This document shows, piece by piece, positions 6,626 through 14,993 of a stretch of 17,668 bases of DNA. Every line of letters begins with the position of its first letter. Position 1 is the stretch's first letter. A model generated the notes under the pieces. The model did no database searches, was not told where the DNA came from, and saw nothing but the letters and a program-made list of their open reading frames with translations. The stretch comes from SIG440 sp045648205 (lineage in GTDB: Bacteria; Bacillota; Clostridia; Monoglobales; Monoglobaceae): contig JAZRNM010000027.1 of NCBI GenBank assembly GCA_045648205.1, positions 1 to 17,668 on the forward strand, written 5' to 3'. Both the position numbers and the translations under genes were made by a program.

Positions 6626-8188
6626 ATGAAAGAGAAAGTTGCTTTGGAATTGAAAAACATAACCAAAACCTTCGGTAGTGTTGTTGCAAACAACAATGTT
6701 TCATTGCAGGTCAGAAAAGGTGAAATTCTTTCTATTCTGGGTGAAAATGGAAGCGGAAAGACCACTCTTATGAATATGGTTTCAGGAATTTACTATCCTG
6801 ACAGCGGACAGATTTTCATCGATGGCGAAGAGATTCAGATAGCTTCTCCTAAGGATGCATTCAATTATAAAATAGGAATGATTCATCAGCACTTTAAGCT
6901 TGTTGATGTTTTTTCTGCTGCTGAGAATATTGTTTTGGGGCTTGAAGATGAAAAAGGCTTTGTCATGTCCAAGTATATTGAAAAAATCAATGAGATAACA
7001 GCCCTATATGGATTTGAACTTGATCCACACAAAAAGATTTATGAAATGTCCGTTTCTGAAAAACAGACTGTTGAAATAATAAAGGTGTTGTTCAGAGGTG
7101 CCGATATTCTGATTCTGGATGAACCTACAGCGGTTCTCACTCCCCAGGAAACAGTTAAGCTTTTTGCAGTTTTGAGGAAAATGCGCGAGAACGGAAAAGC
7201 AATCATTATAATTACACATAAGATGCACGAAGTGCTTTCACTTTCGGATAATGTTGCTGTTCTCCGGAAGGGTGAATACATCGGAACAGTGAAGACATCG
7301 GAAACGAATGAGGCTCAACTCACCGAAATGATGGTTGGAAAAAAGATTTCTCTTAATATTGAGAGAAGCGAGCCGGAGAACTGCGAGGACAGGCTTGTGG
7401 TTGACGGGATAACCTGTGTCAACCGTGAGGGAATCAAGGTGCTTGACGATGTTTCTTTCACAGCCCGTTCAGGGGAAATTCTCGGAATTGCCGGAATTGC
7501 CGGAAGCGGACAGCGTGAACTTCTTGAGGCAATTGCAGGGCTTCAGCATCTCACATCCGGTGAGGTCATATATAACGACCCTAAAACGGGAAATGCTGAA
7601 AATCTTCGGGACAAGACACCGCTCCAGATTCGTCAGATGGGTGTCAGACTTGCATTTGTTCCTGAGGATAGATTAGGAATGGGTCTGGTCGGCAATATGG
7701 ATATTGTTGATAATATGATGCTCAGAAGTTACCGAAAAGGACATTCAGCGTTCCTGCAGAAAAAAGAACCAGCTTCTTTGGCTGAAAAGATAATAGAAAG
7801 ACTTGAGGTTGTTACACCATCGGCAAGCACACCGGTCAGAAGACTTTCCGGTGGAAATGTGCAGAAAATTCTTGTAGGTCGTGAAATTTCATCTTCACCT
7901 ACGGTTCTTATGGCGGCATACCCTGTCAGAGGTCTTGATATAAATTCTTCATATACCATCTATAACTTACTCAACGAACAAAAAAAGAAAGGTGTTGCGG
8001 TGATTTTTGTTGGTGAAGACCTGGATGTTTTGCTTGAACTCTGCGACAGAATTCTGGTTATTGGCGGAGGAAAAATTGCAGGAACGGTGGATGGAAGATG
8101 CACTACAAAAGAAGAAATAGGTCTTCTAATGACCCAATCATCAGATAACGATGTTAATGAAGAAAGGGGAGAAAATGAAAATGAATAA
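6626..8188 (+). CDS. Nucleoside/sugar-type ABC importer, double ATPase subunit
   Basis: This 520-residue cytoplasmic subunit powers import and carries two fused nucleotide-binding domains, as in NupO/RbsA/MglA. Domain 1 (residues ~5-240) has Walker A GENGSGKTT (39-47), Q-loop IHQHFKL, Walker B ILILDEP (Asp165, Glu166) and the switch His in ITHK. Its signature reads MSVSEKQ instead of the usual SVGxxQ. Domain 2 (~250-500) has the degenerate Walker A GIAGSGQREL without Lys-Thr (near 290-297), normal for this family, an intact signature LSGGNVQ (from 407) and PVRGLDI. The ATG at 6626 has GGAGG 5 bases upstream. The 3' end overlaps the next gene by 14 bases. The pairing with a BMP lipoprotein points to the Nup-type subgroup; the substrate is not determined. 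Confidence 0.93.
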   Translation: MKEKVALELKNITKTFGSVVANNNVSLQVRKGEILSILGENGSGKTTLMNMVSGIYYPDSGQIFIDGEEIQIASPKDAFNYKIGMIHQHFKLVDVFSAAENIVLGLEDEKGFVMSKYIEKINEITALYGFELDPHKKIYEMSVSEKQTVEIIKVLFRGADILILDEPTAVLTPQETVKLFAVLRKMRENGKAIIIITHKMHEVLSLSDNVAVLRKGEYIGTVKTSETNEAQLTEMMVGKKISLNIERSEPENCEDRLVVDGITCVNREGIKVLDDVSFTARSGEILGIAGIAGSGQRELLEAIAGLQHLTSGEVIYNDPKTGNAENLRDKTPLQIRQMGVRLAFVPEDRLGMGLVGNMDIVDNMMLRSYRKGHSAFLQKKEPASLAEKIIERLEVVTPSASTPVRRLSGGNVQKILVGREISSSPTVLMAAYPVRGLDINSSYTIYNLLNEQKKKGVAVIFVGEDLDVLLELCDRILVIGGGKIAGTVDGRCTTKEEIGLLMTQSSDNDVNEERGENENE

Positions 8189-9293
8189 ACAAAAAAACAG
8201 TTTATGGACTCTCCTTTATAAGGCGCCGTTTCATATTGCAAAAAGAGATGACATTGTCTGGTGGAAAGCGTGGCTTATAAGAATCGTTTCAGTGTTTTTT
8301 GCCTTGATTGTGTGCGGTGTCATAACTATTGCATTGACAAAGCTTAATCCCGTAAAAATGTATATAACAATGGTTGAGGGAGCTGTGGGAACACCCCGTC
8401 TTGTCTGGAATTTACTGCAGAATACGGCAATTCTTCTTTGTGTTTCCCTGGCTGTGACGCCTGCTTTCAAGATGAGGTTCTGGAACATAGGTGCTGAAGG
8501 TCAGATTCTCATTGGCGGACTTGCAACTGCAACCTGCATGATTTTTCTTGGTGAGAGCTTGCCATCGGTTGTTCTTATACCCATTATGTTTATCGTCAGT
8601 GTTATTGCGGGTGCGGTCTGGGGGCTTGTTCCGGCAATGTTCAAGGCTCGTTTCAATTCCAACGAAACATTATTCACTCTTATGATGAACTACATTGCAA
8701 TTCAGATTGTTGCCTATTTCACTCTTGAATGGTCGGTTCCGAAGGGTTCGGGAACACCGAGAACTCTTGAATTCGGACAGTTGCCGGTGATTTTCGGACA
8801 GAAATATCTGGTTAACATTCTGGTTGTTGTTTTGATAACGGTGATAATGTTCATCTACCTGAAATACAGCAAGCAAGGCTATGAAATTTCGGTTGTAGGC
8901 GAAAGTGAAAAGACTGCAAGATATATTGGAATAAATGTGAAAAAAGTAATCCTCAGAACGATGGCAGTTTCAGGTGCAATTTGCGGTATTGCAGGATTTT
9001 TGCTTGTTGCGGGAACAGACCATTCGCTTAAAAGTGACACATCAGGTGGAAGAGGCTTCACTGCAATTATGGTTTCCTGGCTTGCAAAGTTCAATCCAAT
9101 ATTTATGGTGCTGACATCTCTGCTGATTGTATTTTTGCAAAAGGGCGCGTCAAAAATTTCGGAGGTTTATCGTCTGAACTCATCTTTTTCGGATATTATA
9201 ACGGGAATTATCATTTTCTTCATAATTGGTTCAGAATTTTTTATTAATTACACAATCAAAAGGAATAAATCAGGGAAGGAGGAGATTTTGTGA
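8175..9293 (+). CDS. ABC importer permease, BPD_transp_2 family (NupP-like)
   Basis: This 372-residue inner-membrane subunit forms the transport channel with the permease that follows. It has a hydrophilic N-terminus of ~35 residues, then a first membrane segment (RIVSVFFALIVCGVITIAL) and about eight further segments. Family landmarks are FWNIGAEGQILIGGLATA, FNSNETLFTLMMNYIA, the cytoplasmic coupling helix region YEISVVGESEKTARYIGI, and SWLAKFNPI near the end. I chose the ATG at 8175 because AAGGGGA lies 4-5 bases upstream; an ATG at 8181 is possible and one at 8151 lacks a good site. It overlaps the ATPase gene by 14 bases, so translation is probably coupled. Confidence 0.92.
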   Translation: MKMNKQKNSLWTLLYKAPFHIAKRDDIVWWKAWLIRIVSVFFALIVCGVITIALTKLNPVKMYITMVEGAVGTPRLVWNLLQNTAILLCVSLAVTPAFKMRFWNIGAEGQILIGGLATATCMIFLGESLPSVVLIPIMFIVSVIAGAVWGLVPAMFKARFNSNETLFTLMMNYIAIQIVAYFTLEWSVPKGSGTPRTLEFGQLPVIFGQKYLVNILVVVLITVIMFIYLKYSKQGYEISVVGESEKTARYIGINVKKVILRTMAVSGAICGIAGFLLVAGTDHSLKSDTSGGRGFTAIMVSWLAKFNPIFMVLTSLLIVFLQKGASKISEVYRLNSSFSDIITGIIIFFIIGSEFFINYTIKRNKSGKEEIL

Positions 9294-10276
9294 TAGCAAC
9301 AATTATTCAACGTGCAGTTATGCAGGGAACTCCTTTGCTGTTCGGTTCAACAGGTGAAATTCTCACCGAGAAATCTGGACACCTGAATTTGGGTATTCCG
9401 GGAATTATGTATGTAGGTGCAATCAGTGGTGTGGCAGGCTCGTTTCTTTATGAACAGAGTGTTCCGTCGCCTGCTATGATGAATCCTTTTTTAGCAATTT
9501 TCATTCCTTTGATGTGTTGCTTGATTGGCGCTGCATTGATGGGACTTATCTACTGTTTCCTGACGGTCACACTCAGAGCAAATCAAAATGTAACGGGTCT
9601 TGCGCTGACTACATTTGGTATAGGTATTGGCAACTTTTTTGGCGGTTCACTCATAAAACTGGTTGACACAGATGTTCCTTCAATTTCTTTGTCCACAACC
9701 AGTACTATTTTCAAAACTTACATGCCCATTGCTGACCAATTGGGCTGGTTTGGAAAGATATTCCTTTCTCACGGATTTTTGGTTTATGTTGCGATTGTTA
9801 TTGCATTGGTTTCGTCTTATATTCTCAACAGAACAAGAACCGGTCTGCATTTGAGAGCAGTTGGCGAGAGCCCGGAAACGGCAGATGCTGCGGGAATAAA
9901 CGTTACAAAGTACAAGTATCTTTCAACTTGTATAGGAAGTGCTGTTGCAGGCCTGGGTGGACTCTATTATGTTATGGATTATGCAAATGGTGTGTGGTCA
10001 AACAATGGTTTTGGTGACAGAGGATGGCTTTCAATTGCTTTGGTTATCTTCTCTGTGTGGAGACCAAGCATAAGCATTTTAGGCTCAATTCTTTTTGGAT
10101 TTTTATATGTTATTCCAACATATATTCCTGATATTACAGTAAGCACAAAGAAGTTATTTGAAATGCTTCCTTATGTGGTCACAATTCTTGTTTTGGTTAT
10201 AACCAGCATAAGAGACAAAAAGGAAAATCAACCACCAGCGTCTTTGGGACTTGCATATTTCAGGGAAGAAAGATAG
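9290..10276 (+). CDS. ABC importer permease, BPD_transp_2 family (NupQ-like)
   Basis: This 328-residue membrane subunit is the second half of the channel. It begins with GTG at 9290 overlapping the TGA of the previous gene (GTGA), after the ribosome-binding site AAGGAGG. Landmarks are TPLLFGSTGEILTEKSGHLNLGIPGIM, LRANQNVTGLALTTFGIGIGNF and the coupling helix region TGLHLRAVGESPETADAAGI; the matching helix is also seen in the first permease. About nine hydrophobic segments are visible. It is the last gene of the four-gene importer operon, with a terminator 15 bases after the stop. Confidence 0.93.
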   Translation: MIATIIQRAVMQGTPLLFGSTGEILTEKSGHLNLGIPGIMYVGAISGVAGSFLYEQSVPSPAMMNPFLAIFIPLMCCLIGAALMGLIYCFLTVTLRANQNVTGLALTTFGIGIGNFFGGSLIKLVDTDVPSISLSTTSTIFKTYMPIADQLGWFGKIFLSHGFLVYVAIVIALVSSYILNRTRTGLHLRAVGESPETADAAGINVTKYKYLSTCIGSAVAGLGGLYYVMDYANGVWSNNGFGDRGWLSIALVIFSVWRPSISILGSILFGFLYVIPTYIPDITVSTKKLFEMLPYVVTILVLVITSIRDKKENQPPASLGLAYFREER

Positions 10277-10290
10277 ATATAAGGTTATTA

Positions 10291-10320
10291 AAAGTCAAGG
10301 CTTGTTTGCCTTGACTTTTT
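10291..10320 (+). terminator. Terminator of the importer operon, overlapping the kinase promoter
   Basis: A perfect 11-bp stem (10291-10301 with 10308-10318), loop TTGTTT, then a T run to 10320. The 3' arm contains TTGACT, which is the -35 box of the promoter for the following kinase gene. Confidence 0.88.
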
Positions 10321-10339
10321 CGTTAATATATAGTATAAT
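10311..10339 (+). promoter_or_regulatory. Kinase gene promoter
   Basis: TTGACT (10311-10316), a 17-base spacer and TATAAT (10334-10339). The -35 lies within the terminator stem of the upstream operon. A second, weaker pair, TTAATA (10323-10328) and TATAAT (10346-10351), also has 17-base spacing. Confidence 0.8.
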
Positions 10340-10377
10340 TTTATGTATAATAAAAACGGAATAAAGAGGTGTTTTTT

Positions 10378-11820
10378 TTGAAAAAAGTTTTAGCAATCGA
10401 TTTTGGCGCATCGAGCGGAAGAGCGATACTGGGCTCGTTTGACGGAGAAAAAATAGAACTGACAGAGGTCCACAGATTTTCCAATGATCCCAACTATGAA
10501 AACGGCGAGCTTCGCTGGAATGCGGAACAGCTTTTTAACGAAATCAAGATTGGAATCAAAAAGGCGAGTGAAATTTCTGATTTCGACAGCATTGCAATCG
10601 ATACCTGGGGCGTTGACTATGGTATAATCGGAAAAGATGGCAAACTGCTTAAAAATCCTTTCAATTATCGTGATTCAAGAACTGATAATGTACTTGAAGA
10701 TGCATTCAAGGTTATTCCCGAAAAGGAACTCTATGACATAACGGGAATTCAGATTATGAACATAAACACACTTTTCCAGCTTTTTGTTGAGAAAGACCTT
10801 GACAAGGCAGACAAGATTTTGTTTATGCCTGACTTGTTTGGATACATGCTTTCCGGTGAGAAATATGCCGAAAGTACAATCGCTTCAACTTCACAGATGT
10901 TTGACCAGAAGACCTGTGATTGGAAGTGGGAGGTTATTGACAGATTTGGCTATCCCAGAAGCATTTTCCCCAATATTGTGAAAGCAGGAACAATTGTGGG
11001 CAAGATGAAGAAGGAGCTTGCTGACGAGCTTGGAGTTGAACCCAAGGACGTTATTGCAATCGGTGCACACGACACAGCAAGTGCAGTTGCGGCTGTTCCT
11101 TCAACAGATAAGGATTTCATTTTCATTTCTTGCGGAACATGGTCTCTTTTTGGAACTGTTATTGATGAACCGATTATGACAGAAAAATCAAATATGTACA
11201 ACATCACAAACGAGTACGGATTTGGCGGCAAAACAAGATTCCTCAAGAATATAATCGGTCTCTGGCTCATCCAGGAGGCAAAACGTCAGTTTGTGAAGGA
11301 TGGCAAGGATTATAGCTACGGCGATATGGAAGAATTGGCTCTCAAGTCAGAACCATTCAAGTACTTCATTGACCCGGATGATCCGGTTTTTGTTGCACCG
11401 GGCGGTATGCTTGACAGAATTTGTGATTATTGCGAAAGAACCGGTCAGGGCAGACCTGAAACTGATGGCGAAATAGTAAGATGTATTTATGAAAGTATTG
11501 CACTTAAGTATAAATATGCGTATGCATCAATTAAGGATTGCACAGGAAAAGACTATAAATCAATTCATATGGTTGGCGGAGGAACAAAAGATAAACTTCT
11601 TTGTCAGATGACCGCAAATTCAACTGGCGCAAAAGTTGTTGCAGGACCAATTGAGGCGACAGCTCTCGGAAATATTGCAGTTCAGCTTTATGCACAGAAT
11701 GAAATCAGCGACATCACTCCTGTTATTATGAAGTCCACTGAAATAAAGACCTATGAACCAACAGATGAATGTGCTTGGAATGAAGCATATGAGAAGTTCC
11801 TGAATATCATAAATAAGTAA
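10378..11820 (+). CDS. rhaB: Rhamnulokinase-family sugar kinase (FGGY), probable L-fuculokinase or L-rhamnulokinase
   Basis: This cytoplasmic kinase phosphorylates a ketose (L-rhamnulose, or here plausibly L-fuculose) at C1 with ATP. The 480-residue product aligns by eye with E. coli RhaB throughout: AIDFGASSGRAIL at the N-terminus, DTWGVDYGI, YRDSRT, SGIQ/TLFQL equivalents, GAHDTASAV with the catalytic Asp232, SCGTWSL, and the nucleotide-site motif HMVGGGTKDKLLCQM. I place the start at TTG 10378: AAGAGG lies 8 bases upstream, whereas the in-frame GTG at 10369 overlaps that site. It has its own promoter and converges on fucI across a shared terminator. Sequence favours rhamnulokinase, while the neighbour favours fuculose as substrate; some bacterial fucose operons use RhaB-type kinases, so specificity is open. 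Confidence 0.9.
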   Translation: MKKVLAIDFGASSGRAILGSFDGEKIELTEVHRFSNDPNYENGELRWNAEQLFNEIKIGIKKASEISDFDSIAIDTWGVDYGIIGKDGKLLKNPFNYRDSRTDNVLEDAFKVIPEKELYDITGIQIMNINTLFQLFVEKDLDKADKILFMPDLFGYMLSGEKYAESTIASTSQMFDQKTCDWKWEVIDRFGYPRSIFPNIVKAGTIVGKMKKELADELGVEPKDVIAIGAHDTASAVAAVPSTDKDFIFISCGTWSLFGTVIDEPIMTEKSNMYNITNEYGFGGKTRFLKNIIGLWLIQEAKRQFVKDGKDYSYGDMEELALKSEPFKYFIDPDDPVFVAPGGMLDRICDYCERTGQGRPETDGEIVRCIYESIALKYKYAYASIKDCTGKDYKSIHMVGGGTKDKLLCQMTANSTGAKVVAGPIEATALGNIAVQLYAQNEISDITPVIMKSTEIKTYEPTDECAWNEAYEKFLNIINK

Positions 11821-11824
11821 AAAA

Positions 11825-11858
11825 AAACCCCCCGAACAAAAATTTGTTCGGGGGGTTT
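11825..11858. terminator. Bidirectional terminator between the kinase and fucI
   Basis: A 16-bp perfect stem (11825-11840 with 11843-11858) with six consecutive G-C pairs and a minimal 2-base centre. A T-rich tract follows on the plus strand. The A run at 11821-11827 provides the T run on the minus strand, so it serves both convergent genes. Confidence 0.92.
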
Positions 11859-11870
11859 GATTTTTATATA

Positions 11871-13703
11871 TTATTTTTTGTACAAAGGACCGTATGTCTG
11901 ACAAGCACGGTAGTCCTGTCCTTCTTTATCCATACCAAATGCATTCCATGCAGCTGGTCTGAAGATTTGATCTTCAGGAACATTGTGCATACAAACAGGA
12001 ATTCGGAGCATTGAGCACATTGTTATGAGATCTGCACCAATGTGGCCATAGCTGATAGCACCGTGGTTAGCACCCCAGTTCTGCATAACTTCGTATGCAG
12101 TTTTGAATGGGCTGCCTTCTTTTCCATCACATCTTGGAGCGAACCAAGTGCAAGGCCATGTCGGGTTTGTTCTTTCCATAAGTGTGTCAGAAACTTCATC
12201 AGGGAGTTTTACTGTCCAGCCTTCAGCAATCTGAAGAACGGGGCCAAGTCCCTTAACAAGGTTAAGTCTGATCATTGTACATGGCATTTCAGCTCTTGTT
12301 GTATAGTGGCTGGAGAAACCGCCACCTCTGAAGTTGTCAAGACCTGCTTCGCACCAAACGGTTGCATCAGTCATCTTCTTGATATCTTCATCGGTAACTT
12401 CCCACCATTTTTTCATGATAGCGTTTCCGTTTTCGTCAGTGCATTCACCACAAGCATCAAGACAAGCTGCGCCTGAGTTGAGGAGGTGGATGATACCGTC
12501 GGATTCTTTTGCTTTTCCTTCAAATTTATAGCCTGTTACTCTTTCTGTTGCTTCACCTGACCAATATGTGCGAACATCAGCAAAAATCTGTGCTCTGTGT
12601 GTGAGCAATCTCATAAAGAGCATACCAAGTCCGTTGAGAATGTCGTTTTCTGTTGCAAGTGTATATGGTTCTCTTGCACCTTCATAGTCAAAGGTTGAAG
12701 AAAGAAGAGCTTCAGGATAGTCACAGTTTGGCCAATGGTCTGTCCACTGTCTCTGTCCCTGGAAACCGCCTGCAATTGCATTGTGGCCGACTTTTTCTTC
12801 TTCAAATGCGTCAGGAAGATTTTTGTTTCCTGCCATCAAGTCCTTGATGATGCAGTACATCTTAACAGTAAATTCCCACTGCTTTTCCTTTTCTTCATCA
12901 GTAAACTTGATTTTTCTGGTTTCGCCAAGGAATTCAACAGACTCAGGATTGTCGTCTCTGCCTTCTTTGCAATGTTCGCGTGTCCATTTGAGAGCTTTCT
13001 GGTATTCTTCTTCATTATAAATACCTTCTTCCATACGTCTGAGAATTTCAACCTCATCAACAGATTCAACTCTCATACCGAGATATTCTTCCATGAAATC
13101 CTGATCCATAATTGAACCGGCAATACCCATGCACTGTGAACCGATCTGAAGATATGACTTACCTCTCATAGTAGCAACTGCAACAGCAGATCTGCCGAAG
13201 CGGAGAAGCTTTTCTTTTACATCCTCAGGAATCTCTGTAACCTGGTCTCTGTCCTGCACTTCGTGACCATAGATGCCAAAAGCAGGAAGACCTTTTTGTG
13301 CATGACCTGCAAGAACTGCTGCAAGGTAAACAGCACCGGGTCTTTCAGTGCCATTAAAGCCCCAAACACCCTTGATTGTTGTGGGATCCATATCCATTGT
13401 TTCTGAACCGTAGCACCAGCAAGGTGTAACTGAAAGTGTAATAGCTACGCCTTCTTTTTTGAATTTGTCTGCGCAAGCAGCTGCTTCAGGCACTCTTCCG
13501 ATTGATGTGTCAGCCATAACTACTTTTACCGGTTCACCATTTGAATAGAAAAGGTTTTCCTCGAAAAGTTTTTTTGCAGCGTTAGCCATAGCCATAACCT
13601 GATCTTCAAGGCTTTCTCTGAGCTGCATAGGACCACGTCTGCCGTCAATTATTGGTCTGATTCCGATTGCCGGATAATCGCCAATGTATCTGTTTTTTGC
13701 CAT
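11871..13703 (-). CDS. fucI: L-fucose isomerase
   Basis: FucI is a Mn2+-dependent cytoplasmic aldose-ketose isomerase that converts L-fucose to L-fuculose; many also take D-arabinose. The 610-residue product matches E. coli FucI along its whole length (IGIRPIIDGRRGPMQLRESL, TPCWCYGSETMDMDPT, GVWGFNGTERPGAVYLAA and QDYRACQTYGPLYKK at the C-terminus). The metal ligands correspond to Glu352 (ATENDILNG), Asp376 (FADVRTYW) and His547 (GANHG). It is slightly longer than the 591-residue E. coli enzyme. The ATG at 13703 is preceded by AGGAGG. It is transcribed divergently from an AraC-type gene, its probable regulator, and convergently to the kinase for the next step. The fuculose-phosphate aldolase is not in the window. 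Confidence 0.98.
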   Translation of the reverse strand: MAKNRYIGDYPAIGIRPIIDGRRGPMQLRESLEDQVMAMANAAKKLFEENLFYSNGEPVKVVMADTSIGRVPEAAACADKFKKEGVAITLSVTPCWCYGSETMDMDPTTIKGVWGFNGTERPGAVYLAAVLAGHAQKGLPAFGIYGHEVQDRDQVTEIPEDVKEKLLRFGRSAVAVATMRGKSYLQIGSQCMGIAGSIMDQDFMEEYLGMRVESVDEVEILRRMEEGIYNEEEYQKALKWTREHCKEGRDDNPESVEFLGETRKIKFTDEEKEKQWEFTVKMYCIIKDLMAGNKNLPDAFEEEKVGHNAIAGGFQGQRQWTDHWPNCDYPEALLSSTFDYEGAREPYTLATENDILNGLGMLFMRLLTHRAQIFADVRTYWSGEATERVTGYKFEGKAKESDGIIHLLNSGAACLDACGECTDENGNAIMKKWWEVTDEDIKKMTDATVWCEAGLDNFRGGGFSSHYTTRAEMPCTMIRLNLVKGLGPVLQIAEGWTVKLPDEVSDTLMERTNPTWPCTWFAPRCDGKEGSPFKTAYEVMQNWGANHGAISYGHIGADLITMCSMLRIPVCMHNVPEDQIFRPAAWNAFGMDKEGQDYRACQTYGPLYKK

Positions 13704-13735
13704 AATAAATTTCCTCCTTTTATAAAAAAATATTT

Positions 13736-13784
13736 ATTTAATATAATTATATACTTGCATATATTAAATTACTTGTGCTATAAT
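13736..13784. promoter_or_regulatory. Divergent fucI/araC promoter region with paired TACTTG half-sites
   Basis: For the plus-strand regulator: TTGCAT (13755-13760), an 18-base spacer and an extended TGCTATAAT (-10 at 13779-13784). For fucI on the minus strand: a good -10, TATAAT (13746-13751), but no recognisable -35. Two direct copies of TACTTG (13752-13757 and 13770-13775, 18 bases apart) lie here, one over the place of the missing fucI -35. An AT-rich inverted repeat (13736-13745 with 13760-13769) overlaps them. AraC-family activators commonly bind such direct half-sites next to a poor -35; that they do so here is inference. Confidence 0.55.
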
Positions 13785-13824
13785 AGAAAAAAGTATAACA
13801 ATATTCAGATTTCTGAGGTGACTT

Positions 13825-14667
13825 ATGATTTATAACGAACTAAAACAAAGAGGAACAGAAGATTTCCCTATTGAATATCATTATATTGACAAAAATCACA
13901 CAAGATATGAGATGTCTGCCCACTGGCATTCTGAGATAGAAATTATCAGGGTTCTGGATGGTGAGCTTGAAGTCAGACTAAACAACAAAGAGTATGTAGC
14001 ACACAAGGGTGACATTGTGTTTGTTAATCCTGAAACCATACACGGAGCAAGCCCCAAGGGTTGTGAGTATGAGTGCCTGATTTTTCATATGGATTTTCTG
14101 GATGTTCCCACCAATAGCTGTCGTTTTTTCATTGAAAGCGTTTTGCATAATGAATTTATGATTAAGGATTTTAACCTTTGTGGGGATTCGGCAATTCACA
14201 GTGCCGTAGATGATGTTATTGAGGCTATGAAACACAAATCATCCGGATATAAATTTAAAGTGATAGGTTATCTTTATGAATTATTGGGTGTGATCGTTGA
14301 CAATCATCTGTATAAACCAACCAGCGGGGAATCCACTTTGTATAATGATAAGAATATTCCAAAACTTAAGAAAATTCTAACTTATCTGCGTCAGAATTAT
14401 GACAAGCAGCTGACACTTACCGATATGGCGCAGGCAGCAGGTATGTCTCCTAAATATTTTTGCTATTTTTTCAAGGAAATGACAGGTAAAACCCCGGTGG
14501 AATATCTCAAGGGATTTAGAATAGAAAAAGCATCCCGAAAACTTCTTAACACCGATGCAAGTGTGACAGATATTGCTTTTGCGTGTGGATTTAATGATTT
14601 GAGTTATTTCATAAAGACTTTTAAGAGTGTTAAGAATGTGTCACCTGCAAAATTCAGAAAGGTCTGA
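13825..14667 (+). CDS. AraC-family transcriptional regulator with N-terminal cupin domain
   Basis: A 280-residue DNA-binding protein, probably sensing a sugar. Residues ~20-95 form a cupin-like sensor domain (HWHSEIEIIRVLDGELEV, HKGDIVFVNPETIHGA). The C-terminal ~100 residues are the double helix-turn-helix of the AraC family: LTLTDMAQAAGMSPKYFCYFFKEMTGKTPVEYL, then VTDIAFACGFNDLSYFIKTFK and the closing SPAKFR. ATG at 13825 follows GAGGTGA. It is divergent from fucI, so it most likely activates fucI, and perhaps the kinase, in response to fucose or a related sugar. No obvious terminator follows, and feoA begins about 100 bases later with its own promoter. Confidence 0.93.
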   Translation: MIYNELKQRGTEDFPIEYHYIDKNHTRYEMSAHWHSEIEIIRVLDGELEVRLNNKEYVAHKGDIVFVNPETIHGASPKGCEYECLIFHMDFLDVPTNSCRFFIESVLHNEFMIKDFNLCGDSAIHSAVDDVIEAMKHKSSGYKFKVIGYLYELLGVIVDNHLYKPTSGESTLYNDKNIPKLKKILTYLRQNYDKQLTLTDMAQAAGMSPKYFCYFFKEMTGKTPVEYLKGFRIEKASRKLLNTDASVTDIAFACGFNDLSYFIKTFKSVKNVSPAKFRKV

Positions 14668-14696
14668 AAAAAATATTAACTTTCGCAAAAAAGGTA

Positions 14697-14728
14697 TTGA
14701 CAAAATATAAAAATATTGGTAATATAAT
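14697..14728 (+). promoter_or_regulatory. feoA promoter
   Basis: TTGACA (14697-14702) is followed after 17 bases by TAATAT (14720-14725). An overlapping TATAAT (14723-14728) would give a 20-base spacer. The iron-box-like palindrome lies directly downstream, over the predicted start of transcription. Confidence 0.75.
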
Positions 14729-14732
14729 ACTT

Positions 14733-14750
14733 GGTTAGTCCTGACTAACT
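14733..14750 (+). promoter_or_regulatory. Iron-repressor-type operator upstream of feoA
   Basis: The inverted repeat GGTTAGT, four bases, ACTAACT sits at the transcription start of the Feo cluster. The GTTAG / CTAAC half-sites 6 bases apart resemble the boxes of DtxR/IdeR-type iron repressors. The match is by eye; the regulator is not in the window. Confidence 0.7.
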
Positions 14751-14771
14751 GTTTAAAAAGGAGGACATATG

Positions 14772-14984
14772 ATGAATCTTACCGATGCTCAGGAAGGAAA
14801 AGAATATATTATTAAAAGCATTGAATCAGATGATGAAGAAATGAATGCTTTCCTTTTTTCTTTGGGGTGCTATAGTGGTGAGCCTATTACGGTTATTTCA
14901 CATTTGAAAGGCGGCTGCATTGTTGCAATAAAAGACGGAAGATATAACATCGACAAGCAGCTCGCATCAGTTATATTTATATAA
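14772..14984 (+). CDS. feoA: Ferrous iron transport protein A
   Basis: FeoA is a small cytoplasmic SH3-like protein that assists the FeoB iron channel. The 70-residue product has the family's layout: short N-terminus with LTDAQEGKEYIIKSI, a helix around EEMNAFLFSLGCYSGEPITVI, and the closing strands GGCIVAIKDGRYNIDKQLASVIFI. Two ATG codons are adjacent. The second (14772) is 7 bases after AGGAGG (14759-14764) and the first (14769) only 4, so the second is preferred. It is followed by feoB after 122 bases, with an operator-like palindrome in between. Confidence 0.92.
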   Translation: MNLTDAQEGKEYIIKSIESDDEEMNAFLFSLGCYSGEPITVISHLKGGCIVAIKDGRYNIDKQLASVIFI

Positions 14985-14993
14985 ATTTGTTTT

